Assembly (NCBI RefSeq): GCF_002025205.1
Contig: NZ_CP019947.1
Span: 441,501 to 505,500, forward strand
Reading direction: 5' to 3'
Origin: Pseudomonas sp. CC6-YY-74
GTDB taxonomy: Bacteria > Pseudomonadota > Gammaproteobacteria > Pseudomonadales > Pseudomonadaceae
DNA length: 64,000 nucleotides
The notes under the pieces were generated by a model that saw only the letters and a program-made list of their open reading frames with translations, made no database searches and was not told the DNA's origin. Below, one piece after another: positions 53,642-62,752 of the stretch. A program made the position numbers and the translations under genes. Within the stretch, counting starts at the first letter, position 1; each line of letters starts with the position of its first letter.

Positions 53642-54970
53642 ATGCAGCAGTCCCAACAAGCGGCGAACGCCTGGCGCATTCTGTTCCTGCTCTTTCTCGC
53701 CAATCTGTTCAATTTCTTCGACCGCACCATCCCGGCCATCATCATCGAGCCGATTCGCCTGGAATGGGGCCTCAGCGACTTTCAGATCGGCTTGATCGGC
53801 ACTGCCTTCACCATCGTCTATGCCATCGCCGGCGTGCCGTTGGGGCGCATGGCCGACACCGGTGCGCGGCGCAAGATCATGGGTTGGGGGTTGGTGGCAT
53901 GGAGCGGGTTGACCGCAGTCAACGGCCTGGCCTGGAACTTCTGGAGCTTCCTGTTGGTACGCATGGGTATTGGCATCGGCGAGGCGAGCTATGCACCAGC
54001 GGCCAACTCGCTGATTGGTGACCTGTTTCCACCCCACAAGCGCGCTCGAGCGATGGGCATCTTCATGCTCGGCTTGCCGCTGGGGCTGTTGCTGGCGTTC
54101 TTCACCATCGGCGCCATGGTCGAGGCCTTCGACAGCTGGCGCGCGCCTTTCTTCATCGCTGCCGTGCCGGGGATGCTCCTCGCGCTGTTCATGTTCTTCA
54201 TCAAGGAGCCCAAGCGCGGCGCGGCGGAAGCCGTGCAGGTGGCGACCACTGCGGTGGACAAGCCGCTGCGCAAGGTGCTGGAGATCCGTACCTTCTGGTG
54301 GCTGGTGCTCGCCGGGCTGGCCTTCAACTTCGCCACTTATGCCTGCAACTCCTTCATGGTGCCGATGCTGCAGCGTTATTTCCTTCTGCCGTTGGGGCAA
54401 GCAGCCGTGGCCACCGGGGTGATCGTCGGTGTGACCGGCTTGTTTGGCCTGACTCTGGGCGGCTGGATGGCCGATCGCATTCATCAGCATTCGGCAACCG
54501 GGCGTCTGCTGTTCGCCGCCGTGAGCATGCTTATCGCCGCCGGGGCCACCGGCTATGCGCTGCTGGCCGGGCGCGTCGAGGTCGGCGTGTTCGTTGCGGT
54601 CTTCAGCGTCGGCTGGTTGTTCGCTTACAACTTCTACACCTGCGTCTACACGGCACTTCAGGATGTAGTCGAGCCGCGCTTGCGCGCCACCGCCATGGCG
54701 CTGTTTTTCGCCGGCCTGTACCTGCTCGGTGGCGGTCTTGGGCCGATTGCAGTGGGTCTGCTGTCCGATCATTTCGCCCAGGCGGCGATGCTTGCCGCGG
54801 GTGTCAGCGAGATGAACGAAGCCTTCAAGGCGCAGGGCCTGCATGATGCGATGCTGCTGATCCCGGTGGCGCTGTTTCTCACCATGTTGGCGCTGCTGCA
54901 GGCCTCGCGTTGTTTTGTCGCCGACTCCAAGCGAATGCACGCCAGTATGGCCGAGGCGCTGCCGGCGTAA
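53642..54970 (+). CDS. MFS transporter (Spinster-like)
   Basis: ATG 53642 (MQQSQQAANAWRILFLLFLANLFNFFDRTIPAII) gives 442 residues with twelve helices. Motif A is GRMADTGARRKIM between helices 2 and 3, and the second-half equivalent GGWMADRIHQHSATGR is present. The FNFFDRTIP start is typical of the Spinster-type subgroup of the major facilitator superfamily. Substrate unknown. A dispersed palindromic repeat and a bidirectional terminator follow. Confidence 0.88.
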   Translation: MQQSQQAANAWRILFLLFLANLFNFFDRTIPAIIIEPIRLEWGLSDFQIGLIGTAFTIVYAIAGVPLGRMADTGARRKIMGWGLVAWSGLTAVNGLAWNFWSFLLVRMGIGIGEASYAPAANSLIGDLFPPHKRARAMGIFMLGLPLGLLLAFFTIGAMVEAFDSWRAPFFIAAVPGMLLALFMFFIKEPKRGAAEAVQVATTAVDKPLRKVLEIRTFWWLVLAGLAFNFATYACNSFMVPMLQRYFLLPLGQAAVATGVIVGVTGLFGLTLGGWMADRIHQHSATGRLLFAAVSMLIAAGATGYALLAGRVEVGVFVAVFSVGWLFAYNFYTCVYTALQDVVEPRLRATAMALFFAGLYLLGGGLGPIAVGLLSDHFAQAAMLAAGVSEMNEAFKAQGLHDAMLLIPVALFLTMLALLQASRCFVADSKRMHASMAEALPA

Positions 54971-55051
54971 TGTGGGAGGGGCCGGGCGGCGCTCCGCTTT
55001 AGCCGCGACAAGCCAGAGGCGCGTCGAATCGCGGCTGAAGCCCCTCCCACA
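54971..55051. repeat. REP-like palindromic element
   Basis: TGTGGGAGGGGC (54971-54982) and GCCCCTCCCACA (55040-55051) form perfect 12-bp ends; an inner TTAGCCGCGA / TCGCGGCTGAA pair adds a second stem. The GTGGGAGGGG...CCCCTCCCAC wording is typical of dispersed Pseudomonas REP-type elements. Confidence 0.75.
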
Positions 55052-55065
55052 GCCCGTCACCCTGC

Positions 55066-55099
55066 AATGAAAAGGCCCGCAAGTGCGGGCCTTTTCATT
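55066..55099. terminator. Bidirectional terminator between MFS gene and rapA
   Basis: AATGAAAAGGCCCGC pairs over 15 bases with GCGGGCCTTTTCATT around AAGT, with A/T-rich outer stems. It lies 14 bases after the rapA stop and 95 after the MFS stop, serving both convergent genes. Confidence 0.9.
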
Positions 55100-55112
55100 T
55101 CGAGCGCTTACG

Positions 55113-57956
55113 TCAGCCCGCTACCAGTACCCGAATCGCTTCCAGGCGCAATGCGGCTTTGTCGAACAGGGCCAGGCCTTGTTCGCGCTGCTGGCGCAGG
55201 GCGGTGAGTTCGCTGTCGCGCACACTCGGGTTGACTGCTTGCAGGGCAGTCAGGCGCGCCAGTTCCTCTTCGGTGTCGGCAGCCAGGCGCCGTTTGGCCT
55301 CGGCGACCCGCTCGATGTGGCGTGGCGCGACCTTATCTTCGCCGGCATTGATCAGCGGGTTGAGGCTGTCGCGCTGGGCTTGGACGAACTTGTTGGCGCT
55401 GGCACGCGGCACGCTTTCCAGCTGGTCGTTCAAGGTTTCGAACGCCACCTTGTGCGCCAGGTCGTTGCCGTTGCTGTCGAGCAGGCAGCGCAGTGCCGCC
55501 GGCGGCAGGTAGCGCCCCAGTTGCAGGGCGCGCGGCGCCACCACTTCGCTGACATACAGCAGTTCGAGCAGCACGGTGCCGGGTTTCAGTGCCTTGTTCT
55601 TGATCAGTGCCACCCCGGTGTTGCCCATCGAGCCGGCGCGCACCAGATCCATGCCGCCTTGCACCATCGGATGTTCCCAGGTGAGGAACTGCATGTCCTC
55701 GCGGGCCAGGGCCAGATCGCGATCGTAGGTGATGGTCACGCCTTCGTCGTCGCCGAGCGGGAAGCTGGCATCCAGCATTTTCTCGCCGGGACGCAGGATC
55801 AGGGCGTTGTCGGAATGGTCTTCACTGTCGATGCCGAAGGCGTCGAACAGTTGCTCCATGTAGATCGGCAGAGCGAACTGGTCGTCCTGTTCGAGAATGG
55901 CCTCGACCATGGCCTCGCCTTCACCGGCGCCGCCGGAATTGAGTTCCAGCAAGCGGTCGCGACCGGCGTGTAGCTCGCCTTCCAGGCGCTCGCGTTCGCT
56001 GCGGGCCTCATCCACCAGGCTTTGCCATACGCCGTCGTCGCCGCTTTCCAGCAACGGCAGCAGGCGGCTGCCGAACTGGTGCTGCAGGGCGTTGCCGGTT
56101 GGACAGGTAGCGAGGAAGGCATTCAGCCCCTGGTGATACCACTGGAACAGGCGCTCTTGCGGGCTGTTTTCCAGGTAGGGCACATGCAACTGGATCCGGT
56201 GCTTCTGACCGATCCGGTCGAGGCGGCCGATGCGCTGCTCGAGCAGGTCCGGGTGGGCCGGCAGATCGAACAGCGCCAGGTGATGAGCAAACTGGAAGTT
56301 GCGGCCTTCGCTGCCGATTTCCGAGCAGATCAGCACCTGGGCGCCGAATTCTTCGTCGGCGAAGTAGGCGGCGGCGCGATCACGTTCGAGAATGTTCATG
56401 CCTTCGTGGAACACAGTGGCGGCGATGCCCTTGCGTACGCGCAGGGCATCTTCCAGGTCCATGGCCGTTTCGGCGTGGGCGCAGATCACCAGGACCTTGA
56501 CCCGCTTGAGCATCTTCAGGGTGTCGATCAGCCATTCGACGCGCGGATCGAAATGCCACCAACGCTGCTCCTCGTCGACCTCGACCTGGGCCTGGTAGCT
56601 GACTTCCGGGTACAGGTCCGGGTGCTCGCCGATCGGCAGCTCCATGTACAGGTCCGGACTGGGCAGCGGGTAGGCATGTAGCTCACGTTCGGGGAAGCCC
56701 TGCACGGCGGCGCGGGTGTTGCGAAACAGCAGGCGGCCAGTGCCATGACGGTCGAGCAACTCGCGCACCAGGCGTGGCGCGGCTTCTTTGTCGCCAGCAT
56801 TGACCGCGGCGAGCAGTTCTTCGCCCTCGGCACCGAGAAAGTCATGGATGGTCTGGTGCGCGGCGGCCGACAGGCGGCCCTGGTCGAGCAGCTCCTGCAC
56901 GGCTTCGGCAACCGGACGGTAGTTGGCGCTTTCGGCGCGGAAGGCGACAAGGTCATGGAAACGGTTGGGGTCGAGCAGGCGCAGGCGGGCGAAGTGGCTG
57001 TCCTGGCCGAGCTGTTCCGGGGTGGCGGTGAGCAGCAGCACGCCGGGGATCACTTGCGCAAGCTGTTCGACCAGGGTGTATTCCACGCTGGCGTGCTCCG
57101 GATGCCAGACCAGGTGATGCGCTTCGTCGACCACCAGCAGGTCCCAGCCAGCGGCGAACAGCGCATCCTGGACCCGTTCGTCCTCGCACAGCCACTCCAG
57201 GGCGACCAGGGCCAACTGGCAATCCTCGAAGGGATTGCTGGCATCGCTCTCGATAAAGCGTTCGGCGTCGAACAGCGCCACATCCAGGTTAAAGCGCCGG
57301 CGCATCTCCACCAGCCACTGATGCTGGAGGTTTTCCGGCACCAGGATCAGCACGCGACTGGCGCGACCAGAGAGTAACTGGCGATGGATCACCAGGCCGG
57401 CTTCGATGGTCTTGCCCAGGCCTACTTCGTCGGCCAGCAATACCCGCGGGGCGATGCGGTCGGCGACTTCGCGGGCGATGTGCAGCTGGTGCGCGATCGG
57501 TTGCGCACGCACGCCGCCCAAGCCCCAGAGCGAGGACTGCAACTGCTTACTGGTGAACGCCAGGGTGCGGTAGCGCAGGGCGAACCAGGGCAGCGGGTCG
57601 ATCTGGCCGGCGAACAGGCGGTCGCTGGCCAAACGGAACTGGATGAAGTTGGACAGCTGGGTTTCCGGCAGGGTGACGTTCTGGTGCTGCGCGTCGAGGC
57701 CGTGATAGACCAGCAGGCCATCGACGTCATTGACTTCCTGGACGGTCAGCTTCCAGCCTTCGAAGTGGGTGATCTCGTCACCCGGAGAAAAGCGCACGCG
57801 GGTCAGCGGTGCATTGTTCGCAGCATACTGACGGGTTTCGCCAGTGGCCGGGTAGAGCACGGTGAGCATCCGGCCATCCTGCATGAGGACGGTGCCCAAG
57901 CCCAACTCCGCTTCGCTGTCACTGATCCAGCGTTGCCCCGGTTCATACTGCGCCAT
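55113..57956 (-). CDS. rapA: RNA polymerase-associated ATPase RapA (HepA)
   Basis: The 947-residue SWI2/SNF2 protein starts [21 protein letters not shown], with two Tudor-like N-terminal folds, then helicase motifs I ([13 protein letters not shown]), II (VVDEAHHL) and III ([15 protein letters not shown]), and VI region ([13 protein letters not shown]). The C-terminal RapA_C domain follows. It binds core RNA polymerase and promotes recycling after transcription. Length matches the family. Single-gene unit with a shared bidirectional terminator. Confidence 0.96.
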   Translation of the reverse strand: MAQYEPGQRWISDSEAELGLGTVLMQDGRMLTVLYPATGETRQYAANNAPLTRVRFSPGDEITHFEGWKLTVQEVNDVDGLLVYHGLDAQHQNVTLPETQLSNFIQFRLASDRLFAGQIDPLPWFALRYRTLAFTSKQLQSSLWGLGGVRAQPIAHQLHIAREVADRIAPRVLLADEVGLGKTIEAGLVIHRQLLSGRASRVLILVPENLQHQWLVEMRRRFNLDVALFDAERFIESDASNPFEDCQLALVALEWLCEDERVQDALFAAGWDLLVVDEAHHLVWHPEHASVEYTLVEQLAQVIPGVLLLTATPEQLGQDSHFARLRLLDPNRFHDLVAFRAESANYRPVAEAVQELLDQGRLSAAAHQTIHDFLGAEGEELLAAVNAGDKEAAPRLVRELLDRHGTGRLLFRNTRAAVQGFPERELHAYPLPSPDLYMELPIGEHPDLYPEVSYQAQVEVDEEQRWWHFDPRVEWLIDTLKMLKRVKVLVICAHAETAMDLEDALRVRKGIAATVFHEGMNILERDRAAAYFADEEFGAQVLICSEIGSEGRNFQFAHHLALFDLPAHPDLLEQRIGRLDRIGQKHRIQLHVPYLENSPQERLFQWYHQGLNAFLATCPTGNALQHQFGSRLLPLLESGDDGVWQSLVDEARSERERLEGELHAGRDRLLELNSGGAGEGEAMVEAILEQDDQFALPIYMEQLFDAFGIDSEDHSDNALILRPGEKMLDASFPLGDDEGVTITYDRDLALAREDMQFLTWEHPMVQGGMDLVRAGSMGNTGVALIKNKALKPGTVLLELLYVSEVVAPRALQLGRYLPPAALRCLLDSNGNDLAHKVAFETLNDQLESVPRASANKFVQAQRDSLNPLINAGEDKVAPRHIERVAEAKRRLAADTEEELARLTALQAVNPSVRDSELTALRQQREQGLALFDKAALRLEAIRVLVAG

Positions 57957-58132
57957 GCCTGTCTCCTGCGTGAAAAAGCCGGCTATGGTAACGGAACGCC
58001 AAGCCTAGGCCAAAGGCGCAATGGTACTTAACCGGCACTTATTAGGGGTTACTTGTGTCGAAAGTGTAGCGAGGCCGGGCTCAAGTCGGCGTCCGAGTGG
58101 CCGACAGCCTGACCAAAGGAGGACTGAATAAA

Positions 58133-58429
58133 GTGCTACCGCCCATTCCGCACGGCATGGCGCCGGTCACCGCCCAGCAGGACGTGATCAAGCCCAGACC
58201 CGATATCCCGCCGGTTACGCCGGCCGCCGCCAGCGCCAAGGAAAGCGGCGTGGGCCTGGATAAACGGCATCCGCAGGAAGCCGAGGAGTTGCTGCGTGAA
58301 GAGCAGCGCCGGCGCCAGCGTCATGGTTACACTCCCGAGGAGCTGGCCGCAGGCGAAGTGGCCGAGGCCGACGCGGCAGTCATCGACGAATTGCCCCGGC
58401 AGGGTCTGTGGGTGGATGAGGAAGTCTGA
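58133..58429 (+). CDS. Hypothetical protein, 98 aa
   Basis: GTG 58133 is chosen because a full AAAGGAGG lies at 58115-58122, ten bases upstream; the frame opens earlier without one. The product is proline-rich at the start (LPPIPHGMAPVTAQQDVIKPRPDIPPVTPAAAS) and then charged and helical (PQEAEELLREEQRRRQRHGYTPEEL), with no membrane segment. It looks partly disordered. It precedes alkB by 35 bases in the same direction. Function unknown. Confidence 0.7.
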   Translation: MLPPIPHGMAPVTAQQDVIKPRPDIPPVTPAAASAKESGVGLDKRHPQEAEELLREEQRRRQRHGYTPEELAAGEVAEADAAVIDELPRQGLWVDEEV

Positions 58430-58464
58430 GTCGCGCACACTGTGCGCACGCTAACTACGCGCGT

Positions 58465-59073
58465 ATGCCCGTGAACCTATTCAACGACAGTGCCCTGCAA
58501 CTGGCCAACGCCGAGCTGGATTTCAAGTCGCACTGGCTGGAGCCGGCGACGGCAGATCGCTGGCTGGCGCTGCTGCTTGAGCAAACGCCCTGGCAGCAGC
58601 CGCAGGTGCGGCTTTACGGTCGGCAGTACCCGGTGCCGCGGCTGGTCGCGTGGTACGGCGATGCCGAGGCTCGCTACCGGTATTCCGGCCTGATCCATCA
58701 GCCGCTGCCCTGGACTCCGCTGCTCGCCGAGATTCGCGCCCGGCTGGTGGCGACGCTGGGACAACCGCTCAATGGCGTATTGCTCAACTATTACCGCGAT
58801 GGCCAGGACTCCATGGGCTGGCACAGCGACGACGAGGCCGAGCTGGGCGCTAATCCGCTGATTGTCTCGCTCAATCTGGGCGCGACCCGGCGTTTCGATT
58901 TGCGGCGTAAGGGGCAGAGTCGTATCGAACACTCCCTCGCGCTCAATCACGGTTCGCTGCTGGTCATGAGCGGGCCAACCCAGCATTATTGGCAGCACCA
59001 AGTGGCGAAGACGCGCAAACCCTGTGCGTCGCGCCTGAATCTGACGTTTCGTTTAATCCGGTCGCCAGCATGA
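58465..59073 (+). CDS. alkB: DNA alkylation repair dioxygenase AlkB
   Basis: The 202-residue Fe(II)/2-oxoglutarate dioxygenase has LLNYYRDGQDSMGWHSDDEAEL with the HxD iron ligands, the distal histidine in MSGPTQHYWQHQV and the 2-oxoglutarate-binding arginines in RLNLTFR. This matches the short, eukaryotic ALKBH2/3-like AlkB subgroup. It removes 1-methyladenine and 3-methylcytosine damage by oxidation. Its stop overlaps the next small gene by four bases. No Ada box is evident. Confidence 0.92.
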   Translation: MPVNLFNDSALQLANAELDFKSHWLEPATADRWLALLLEQTPWQQPQVRLYGRQYPVPRLVAWYGDAEARYRYSGLIHQPLPWTPLLAEIRARLVATLGQPLNGVLLNYYRDGQDSMGWHSDDEAELGANPLIVSLNLGATRRFDLRRKGQSRIEHSLALNHGSLLVMSGPTQHYWQHQVAKTRKPCASRLNLTFRLIRSPA

Positions 59074-59228
59074 GCAACGATGACAAACTGATTGATTTCA
59101 GCGCCGAGCGCGGCAAGCGCATCCACGACCTGCACGACAAGAAGCTCGACGAGATGCGTCAGGCGTTCGAGCAGGCGCTGCCCCTACCCAAGGGCAAAAA
59201 GAGCAAGAGCAAGCCGAAAAAGCGCTAG
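59070..59228 (+). CDS. Small basic hypothetical protein, 52 aa
   Basis: ATG overlaps the alkB stop (ATGA), so translation is coupled. The product MSNDDKLIDFSAERGKRIHD... is helical and charged, then ends in a lysine-rich tail (KGKKSKSKPKKR) suited to binding nucleic acid or acidic protein. Coupling to alkB hints at a shared role in DNA repair, but nothing more can be said. Confidence 0.7.
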   Translation: MSNDDKLIDFSAERGKRIHDLHDKKLDEMRQAFEQALPLPKGKKSKSKPKKR

Positions 59229-59275
59229 GCAGATCGGCTTCAGCGGCTGTGAGCGTATCGATCGCCGTCGCGAGA

Positions 59276-59380
59276 GCGCAGCGACAGCCCGCCAGCTTTT
59301 GTGCCGTGCCGATAAACCATGGTGCACTGCCTGCGGGTAGGGCGGCTTCGGCGCGCAGCGACAACCCGCCAGCTTTGTGC
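59276..59380. repeat. Direct repeat in the gap before the small membrane protein gene
   Basis: A 28-29-base unit (GCGCAGCGACAGCCCGCCAG and following) at 59276-59304 recurs at 59353-59380 with one substitution and one missing T. Its meaning is unclear; it precedes the two Anr-type boxes. Confidence 0.6.
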
Positions 59381-59413
59381 TGGGTGCAATCCGCCCTGTT
59401 CAGGGCCGATTCG

Positions 59414-59427
59414 TTGATCTGGATCAG
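59414..59427 (+). promoter_or_regulatory. Anr/FNR-type box, distal
   Basis: TTGATCTGGATCAG matches TTGAT-N4-ATCAA with one mismatch. Its centre is exactly 50 bases upstream of the proximal box, about five helical turns. Confidence 0.6.
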
Positions 59428-59463
59428 TGTCTGCTGCCGTGCGCGGCCGGTCTTTGCGCCCCC

Positions 59464-59477
59464 TTGACTTGGATCAA
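59464..59477 (+). promoter_or_regulatory. Anr/FNR-type box, proximal
   Basis: TTGACTTGGATCAA matches TTGAT-N4-ATCAA with one mismatch. GATAAT at 59497-59502 fits a -10 element, placing the box near -40, the class II position for activation by Anr under low oxygen. The small membrane protein gene follows. Confidence 0.75.
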
Positions 59478-59549
59478 TGAACAGCCGCGCAGTCCTGATA
59501 ATTTGCAGCCATCCCCAACGGCCCAAGAGGGCTACCGCAGGAGGCAACC

Positions 59550-59666
59550 ATGTTTATCGATGTCGTAGTGCTCGCCGGAATCGGCACCGTCGGTCTGATG
59601 GTCGCTTTCTTCGTTGGCGTTGGTTATTTCATCTGGAAGGACTCACACAAGCGCAAGACGCCGTAA
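59550..59666 (+). CDS. 38-residue single-helix membrane protein, CcoM-like (cbb3 oxidase small subunit)
   Basis: AGGAGGC precedes ATG 59550. The peptide starts MFIDVVVLAGIGTVGLMVAF, is one membrane helix of about 24 residues and ends WKDSHKRKTP, basic and cytoplasmic. Length, sequence style and charge resemble CcoM, the small subunit found in the cbb3 cytochrome oxidase of P. stutzeri, as I remember it. Two Anr-type boxes upstream fit oxygen-limited expression shared with cbb3 genes. It is a solo gene with its own terminator. Confidence 0.7.
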   Translation: MFIDVVVLAGIGTVGLMVAFFVGVGYFIWKDSHKRKTP

Positions 59667-59701
59667 GTTCTCCCGTTACACGAGCACGCAAGGCAATTTT
59701 G

Positions 59702-59724
59702 GGCGACTTCGGTCGCCTTTTTTT
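59702..59724 (+). terminator. Terminator of the small membrane protein gene
   Basis: GGCGAC-TTCG-GTCGCC followed by seven T residues, a textbook tetraloop terminator, 35 bases after the stop. Confidence 0.92.
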
Positions 59725-59769
59725 ATGCGCGCGATTTGTCCCTCGGTTGATCCGGGGGCGCGTCGTTGT

Positions 59770-60864
59770 TCAATCCAGGTGTTTGCTCACCCGAGTTACC
59801 GCCACGCTGAGCATCAGCACGGTGAAGACCAGGAGTGCCAGGATCTCCGGCCAGAGATCTATCAGCCCGGCGCTGCGCAGCATGATCCCGCGCGCCAGGC
59901 GCAGGAAGTGGGTCAGCGGCAGTAGTTCGGCGAACCACTGGGCGGCCTTGGGCATGCCAGCGAAGGGAAACATGAAGCCGGACAGCAGGATCTGCGGCAG
60001 GAAAGTGAAGAAGGCAACCTGCATGGCCTGGAACTGGGTCCGGGCCAGGGTCGAGATAAATACCCCGAGGGCCAGGCTGGCGGCGATGAAGAGCAGGGAG
60101 GCGCCATAAAGTTCCAGTATCGAGCCGCGGATCGGGACGTCGAACAGCAGGCGGCCAGTGAGCAGGATCACCGTTACCTGGATCAGGCCGATACCGACGA
60201 AGGGTAGAACCTTGCCGAGGGTCAGCTCCCAGGGTGACAGTGGCGTGGTGATCAGCATTTCCATATTGCCGCGTTCACGCTCGCGGACCAGGGCGATGGC
60301 GGTGAACATCACCATGGTCATGGTCAGGATCACCCCAATCAGGCCCGGCACGGTGTTTAGCGCCGCTAGACGCTCGGGGTTGTAGAAGTTGACCAGCTCG
60401 ATCCCTTGGCGACTTTCCCAGCCTGGCAGCGGATAGTTCGCCAGCTGGCGCGCCGAGGCCTGCACGCTCTGATCCGAGCCATCCACTATCAGCTGTAGCG
60501 GCAGGCGTCCCTGCGGCAGGCGTCCCTGGCGTTCCAGGCGCGCCTCGAAATCCCTGGGGATTACCAGGGCGGCGCTGATCTTGCCCTGGCGCAGCAGGCT
60601 ATCCATCTGCTGGGGGTTGCTCAGCTGGTAGCGCAGATTGAGGATCTGGCTGGAGCCGATTTCCGCCACCACCTCACGCGAGCGTGCGGTATTGGCCTGG
60701 TCGAGCACGGCGGCGTCGATGCCGCGCACGTCCATGTTGATGGCATAGCCGAACAGCACCAGTTGCAGCAGAGGAATGCCGACGATCATGGCGAAGGTCA
60801 GGCGGTCGCGACGCAACTGGCGCAGCTCTTTGACGATCACCGCTGTCAGGCGCCGCAGGTTCAT
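59770..60864 (-). CDS. ABC-2 type permease (YhhJ/YbhR-like)
   Basis: ATG 60864 overlaps the ATPase stop by four bases; the longer frame is a shadow. The 364-residue product has an N-terminal helix (RLTFAMIVGIPLLQLVLFGYAINMD), a large periplasmic domain and five C-terminal helices with RERERGNMEMLITTPLSPWEL, the ABC-2 family signature. It forms the export channel, probably as a homodimer since only one permease gene is present. Last gene of a TetR-HlyD-ATPase-permease operon. Confidence 0.9.
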   Translation of the reverse strand: MNLRRLTAVIVKELRQLRRDRLTFAMIVGIPLLQLVLFGYAINMDVRGIDAAVLDQANTARSREVVAEIGSSQILNLRYQLSNPQQMDSLLRQGKISAALVIPRDFEARLERQGRLPQGRLPLQLIVDGSDQSVQASARQLANYPLPGWESRQGIELVNFYNPERLAALNTVPGLIGVILTMTMVMFTAIALVRERERGNMEMLITTPLSPWELTLGKVLPFVGIGLIQVTVILLTGRLLFDVPIRGSILELYGASLLFIAASLALGVFISTLARTQFQAMQVAFFTFLPQILLSGFMFPFAGMPKAAQWFAELLPLTHFLRLARGIMLRSAGLIDLWPEILALLVFTVLMLSVAVTRVSKHLD

Positions 60865-61799
60865 CGCTGGGCCTGCACGGGTTGGCGGGTAACGCTGACG
60901 AAAACGTCTTCCAGGTTGGCCTGCGTGCTGCTTATGGTTGCATCGATGTGGGCGTCGCGCAGGCGCTGCTCGATAGGCCCGCGAGCGTCTTCGCTGGCGA
61001 CCAAGACCCGCAATGCAACGCCAATCTGCGCCATGGCCAGCACGCCGCTGCAGTCGTGCAGTGCCTGCTTGGCCTGGCGCGGCTGCGCGCACTCGATCAG
61101 TAATGGGTGCCCAGGCAGGGCGTCGAGCAGCTCGCGCGGACTGCCGTCGGCGACCATGCGGCCGTCATCGAGGATGCCCAGGCGGGTGCAGCGTTCGGCT
61201 TCATCCATGTAGTGGGTGGAGACCAGCAGGGTGGTGCCGGCGTCGGCCAGCTCGAACAGCGACTCCCAGAACTCCCGGCGCGATTGCGGATCGACCGCGC
61301 TGGTGGGTTCATCGAGCAGCAACAGGTCGGGTTTGTGCAAGACCGCGCCGGCCAGCGCCAGGCGCTGCCGCTGTCCGCCGCTGAGGGTGCCGGCCATCTG
61401 CTGACGCTGGTCGCCCAGCCAGTAGCGCTCAAGCAGCTCGGCGATACGCTTACGCGCTGCACCCTTGTCCAGCCCCTGCACGGTGGCGAGAAAATCCAGG
61501 TTCTCGAGCACGCTGAGGTCTTCGTAGAGGGAGAACTTCTGGGTCATGTAGCCGATGCGCCGCTTGAGGGCCTCGGCATCCCGGGGGATCTGGTAGCCGA
61601 GCACCTCGATCTCCCCCGCACTGGGCAGCAGCAGGCCGCAGAGCATGCGGATGGTGGTCGACTTGCCGGAGCCATTGGGGCCGAGGAAGCCGAACACCTC
61701 GGCGCGACGTACGCGCAGATTCAGGTCGTCGACCGCGGTGAGTTGGCCGAAACGCTTGGTCAGGCCGCTGGCCTGAATCACCACCTCAGTGCTGGGCAT
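60861..61799 (-). CDS. ABC exporter ATPase
   Basis: The 312-residue protein has Walker A GPNGSGKS, signature LSGGQRQRLALAGAVLH and Walker B LLLLDEPTSAVDPQSR, followed by a C-terminal DUF4162-like extension. It is a single nucleotide-binding domain, unlike the fused double domain of E. coli YbhF. It overlaps the HlyD gene by 14 bases and the permease gene by four. Confidence 0.92.
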   Translation of the reverse strand: MPSTEVVIQASGLTKRFGQLTAVDDLNLRVRRAEVFGFLGPNGSGKSTTIRMLCGLLLPSAGEIEVLGYQIPRDAEALKRRIGYMTQKFSLYEDLSVLENLDFLATVQGLDKGAARKRIAELLERYWLGDQRQQMAGTLSGGQRQRLALAGAVLHKPDLLLLDEPTSAVDPQSRREFWESLFELADAGTTLLVSTHYMDEAERCTRLGILDDGRMVADGSPRELLDALPGHPLLIECAQPRQAKQALHDCSGVLAMAQIGVALRVLVASEDARGPIEQRLRDAHIDATISSTQANLEDVFVSVTRQPVQAQR

Positions 61800-62751
61800 T
61801 GGCGTCGCGCTCGGCGCTTAGCGGCAGCCCGGCCGGCAGCTGGCGGGCGCCATCGCCTTGCAGGCGCAGTTCGGCGCGGTACATCAGGCGGCTGGCATCG
61901 TCGCCGCTGAGGGCGAAATAGGGGGTGAAGCTGGCTTCGCTACGGATGCTACTGAGGGTGGCGGCGAAGGGCTGGGCGACGCCCTGGACAGTCACGCGCA
62001 TGCTGTCGCCCAGCTGGAAGTGGGTGCGCTGGCTGGCCGGGATATAGATCCGTGCGTAAGGCGCGTCGCCGACCAGCAGGCTGGCCAGCTCGGCGCCGGC
62101 CGGCGGTTGGTCGCCGGGCTTGAAGGGCAGGGCGTCGACTAGTCCAGCCCGCGGTGCCCGCAGGCTCAGGTGCTCACGGTCGAGCTGCAGGCGGGCCAGG
62201 TTGGCGCGCACGGCCTCCAGGCTGGCGGCGGCTTGTTGCAGTTGTTCCGGGCGGGTGCCGTGGGTCAGTTCGCGCAGCTGGGCGTCGGCATTGCGGGTGG
62301 CGGCCCTGGCCTGATCGCGGCTGGCGCGGGCGCGATCCAGTTCGGCAATGGCCACCTGACGATGCTGGTAGAGGGTGTCGAAGCGCTGGAAATTGCGTTC
62401 CGCGTCAGTCAGCTCGGCGTGGTTGCGGGCCAGGATGGCCTGGGCGGCCTCGATGGTTTCCAGGCGCGCGCCGTTGCTCAGCTCGCTCAGGCGTGCTTCG
62501 GCCTGAGCCACCTCGCCGCGGGCCTGGGCGATGCGTGCATCCTGGCGGCGCGGATCGAGCTCCAGCAGCAGTTGCCCGGCCTCGACCCGGTCACCCTCGG
62601 CGACCTGCCAGCTGAGGATGGTTTCCGAGGCTTCGGCGGGCAGGCCGATGCGGTCCCACTCCAGGGTGCCGAGCAGGGCGTCGTCGCCTGCCGGTTCGCA
62701 GCCACTGAGCAGCGCGAGCAGGATCAGGCTGGGTAGCAGGCGTTTGCTCAT
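61786..62751 (-). CDS. HlyD/YbhG-family membrane fusion lipoprotein
   Basis: ATG 62751, one base after the TetR stop, gives a lipoprotein signal (LLPSLILLALLSGCEPA, lipobox cysteine near residue 18). The mature part has the barrel-sandwich halves (ILSWQVAEGDRVEAGQLLLELD and HLSLRAPRAGLVDALPFKPGDQPPAGA) around a long coiled-coil hairpin. It would link the inner-membrane ABC exporter to an outer-membrane channel; no TolC-like gene is in the window. Confidence 0.9.
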   Translation of the reverse strand: MSKRLLPSLILLALLSGCEPAGDDALLGTLEWDRIGLPAEASETILSWQVAEGDRVEAGQLLLELDPRRQDARIAQARGEVAQAEARLSELSNGARLETIEAAQAILARNHAELTDAERNFQRFDTLYQHRQVAIAELDRARASRDQARAATRNADAQLRELTHGTRPEQLQQAAASLEAVRANLARLQLDREHLSLRAPRAGLVDALPFKPGDQPPAGAELASLLVGDAPYARIYIPASQRTHFQLGDSMRVTVQGVAQPFAATLSSIRSEASFTPYFALSGDDASRLMYRAELRLQGDGARQLPAGLPLSAERDANAQH

Positions 62752-62752
62752 T

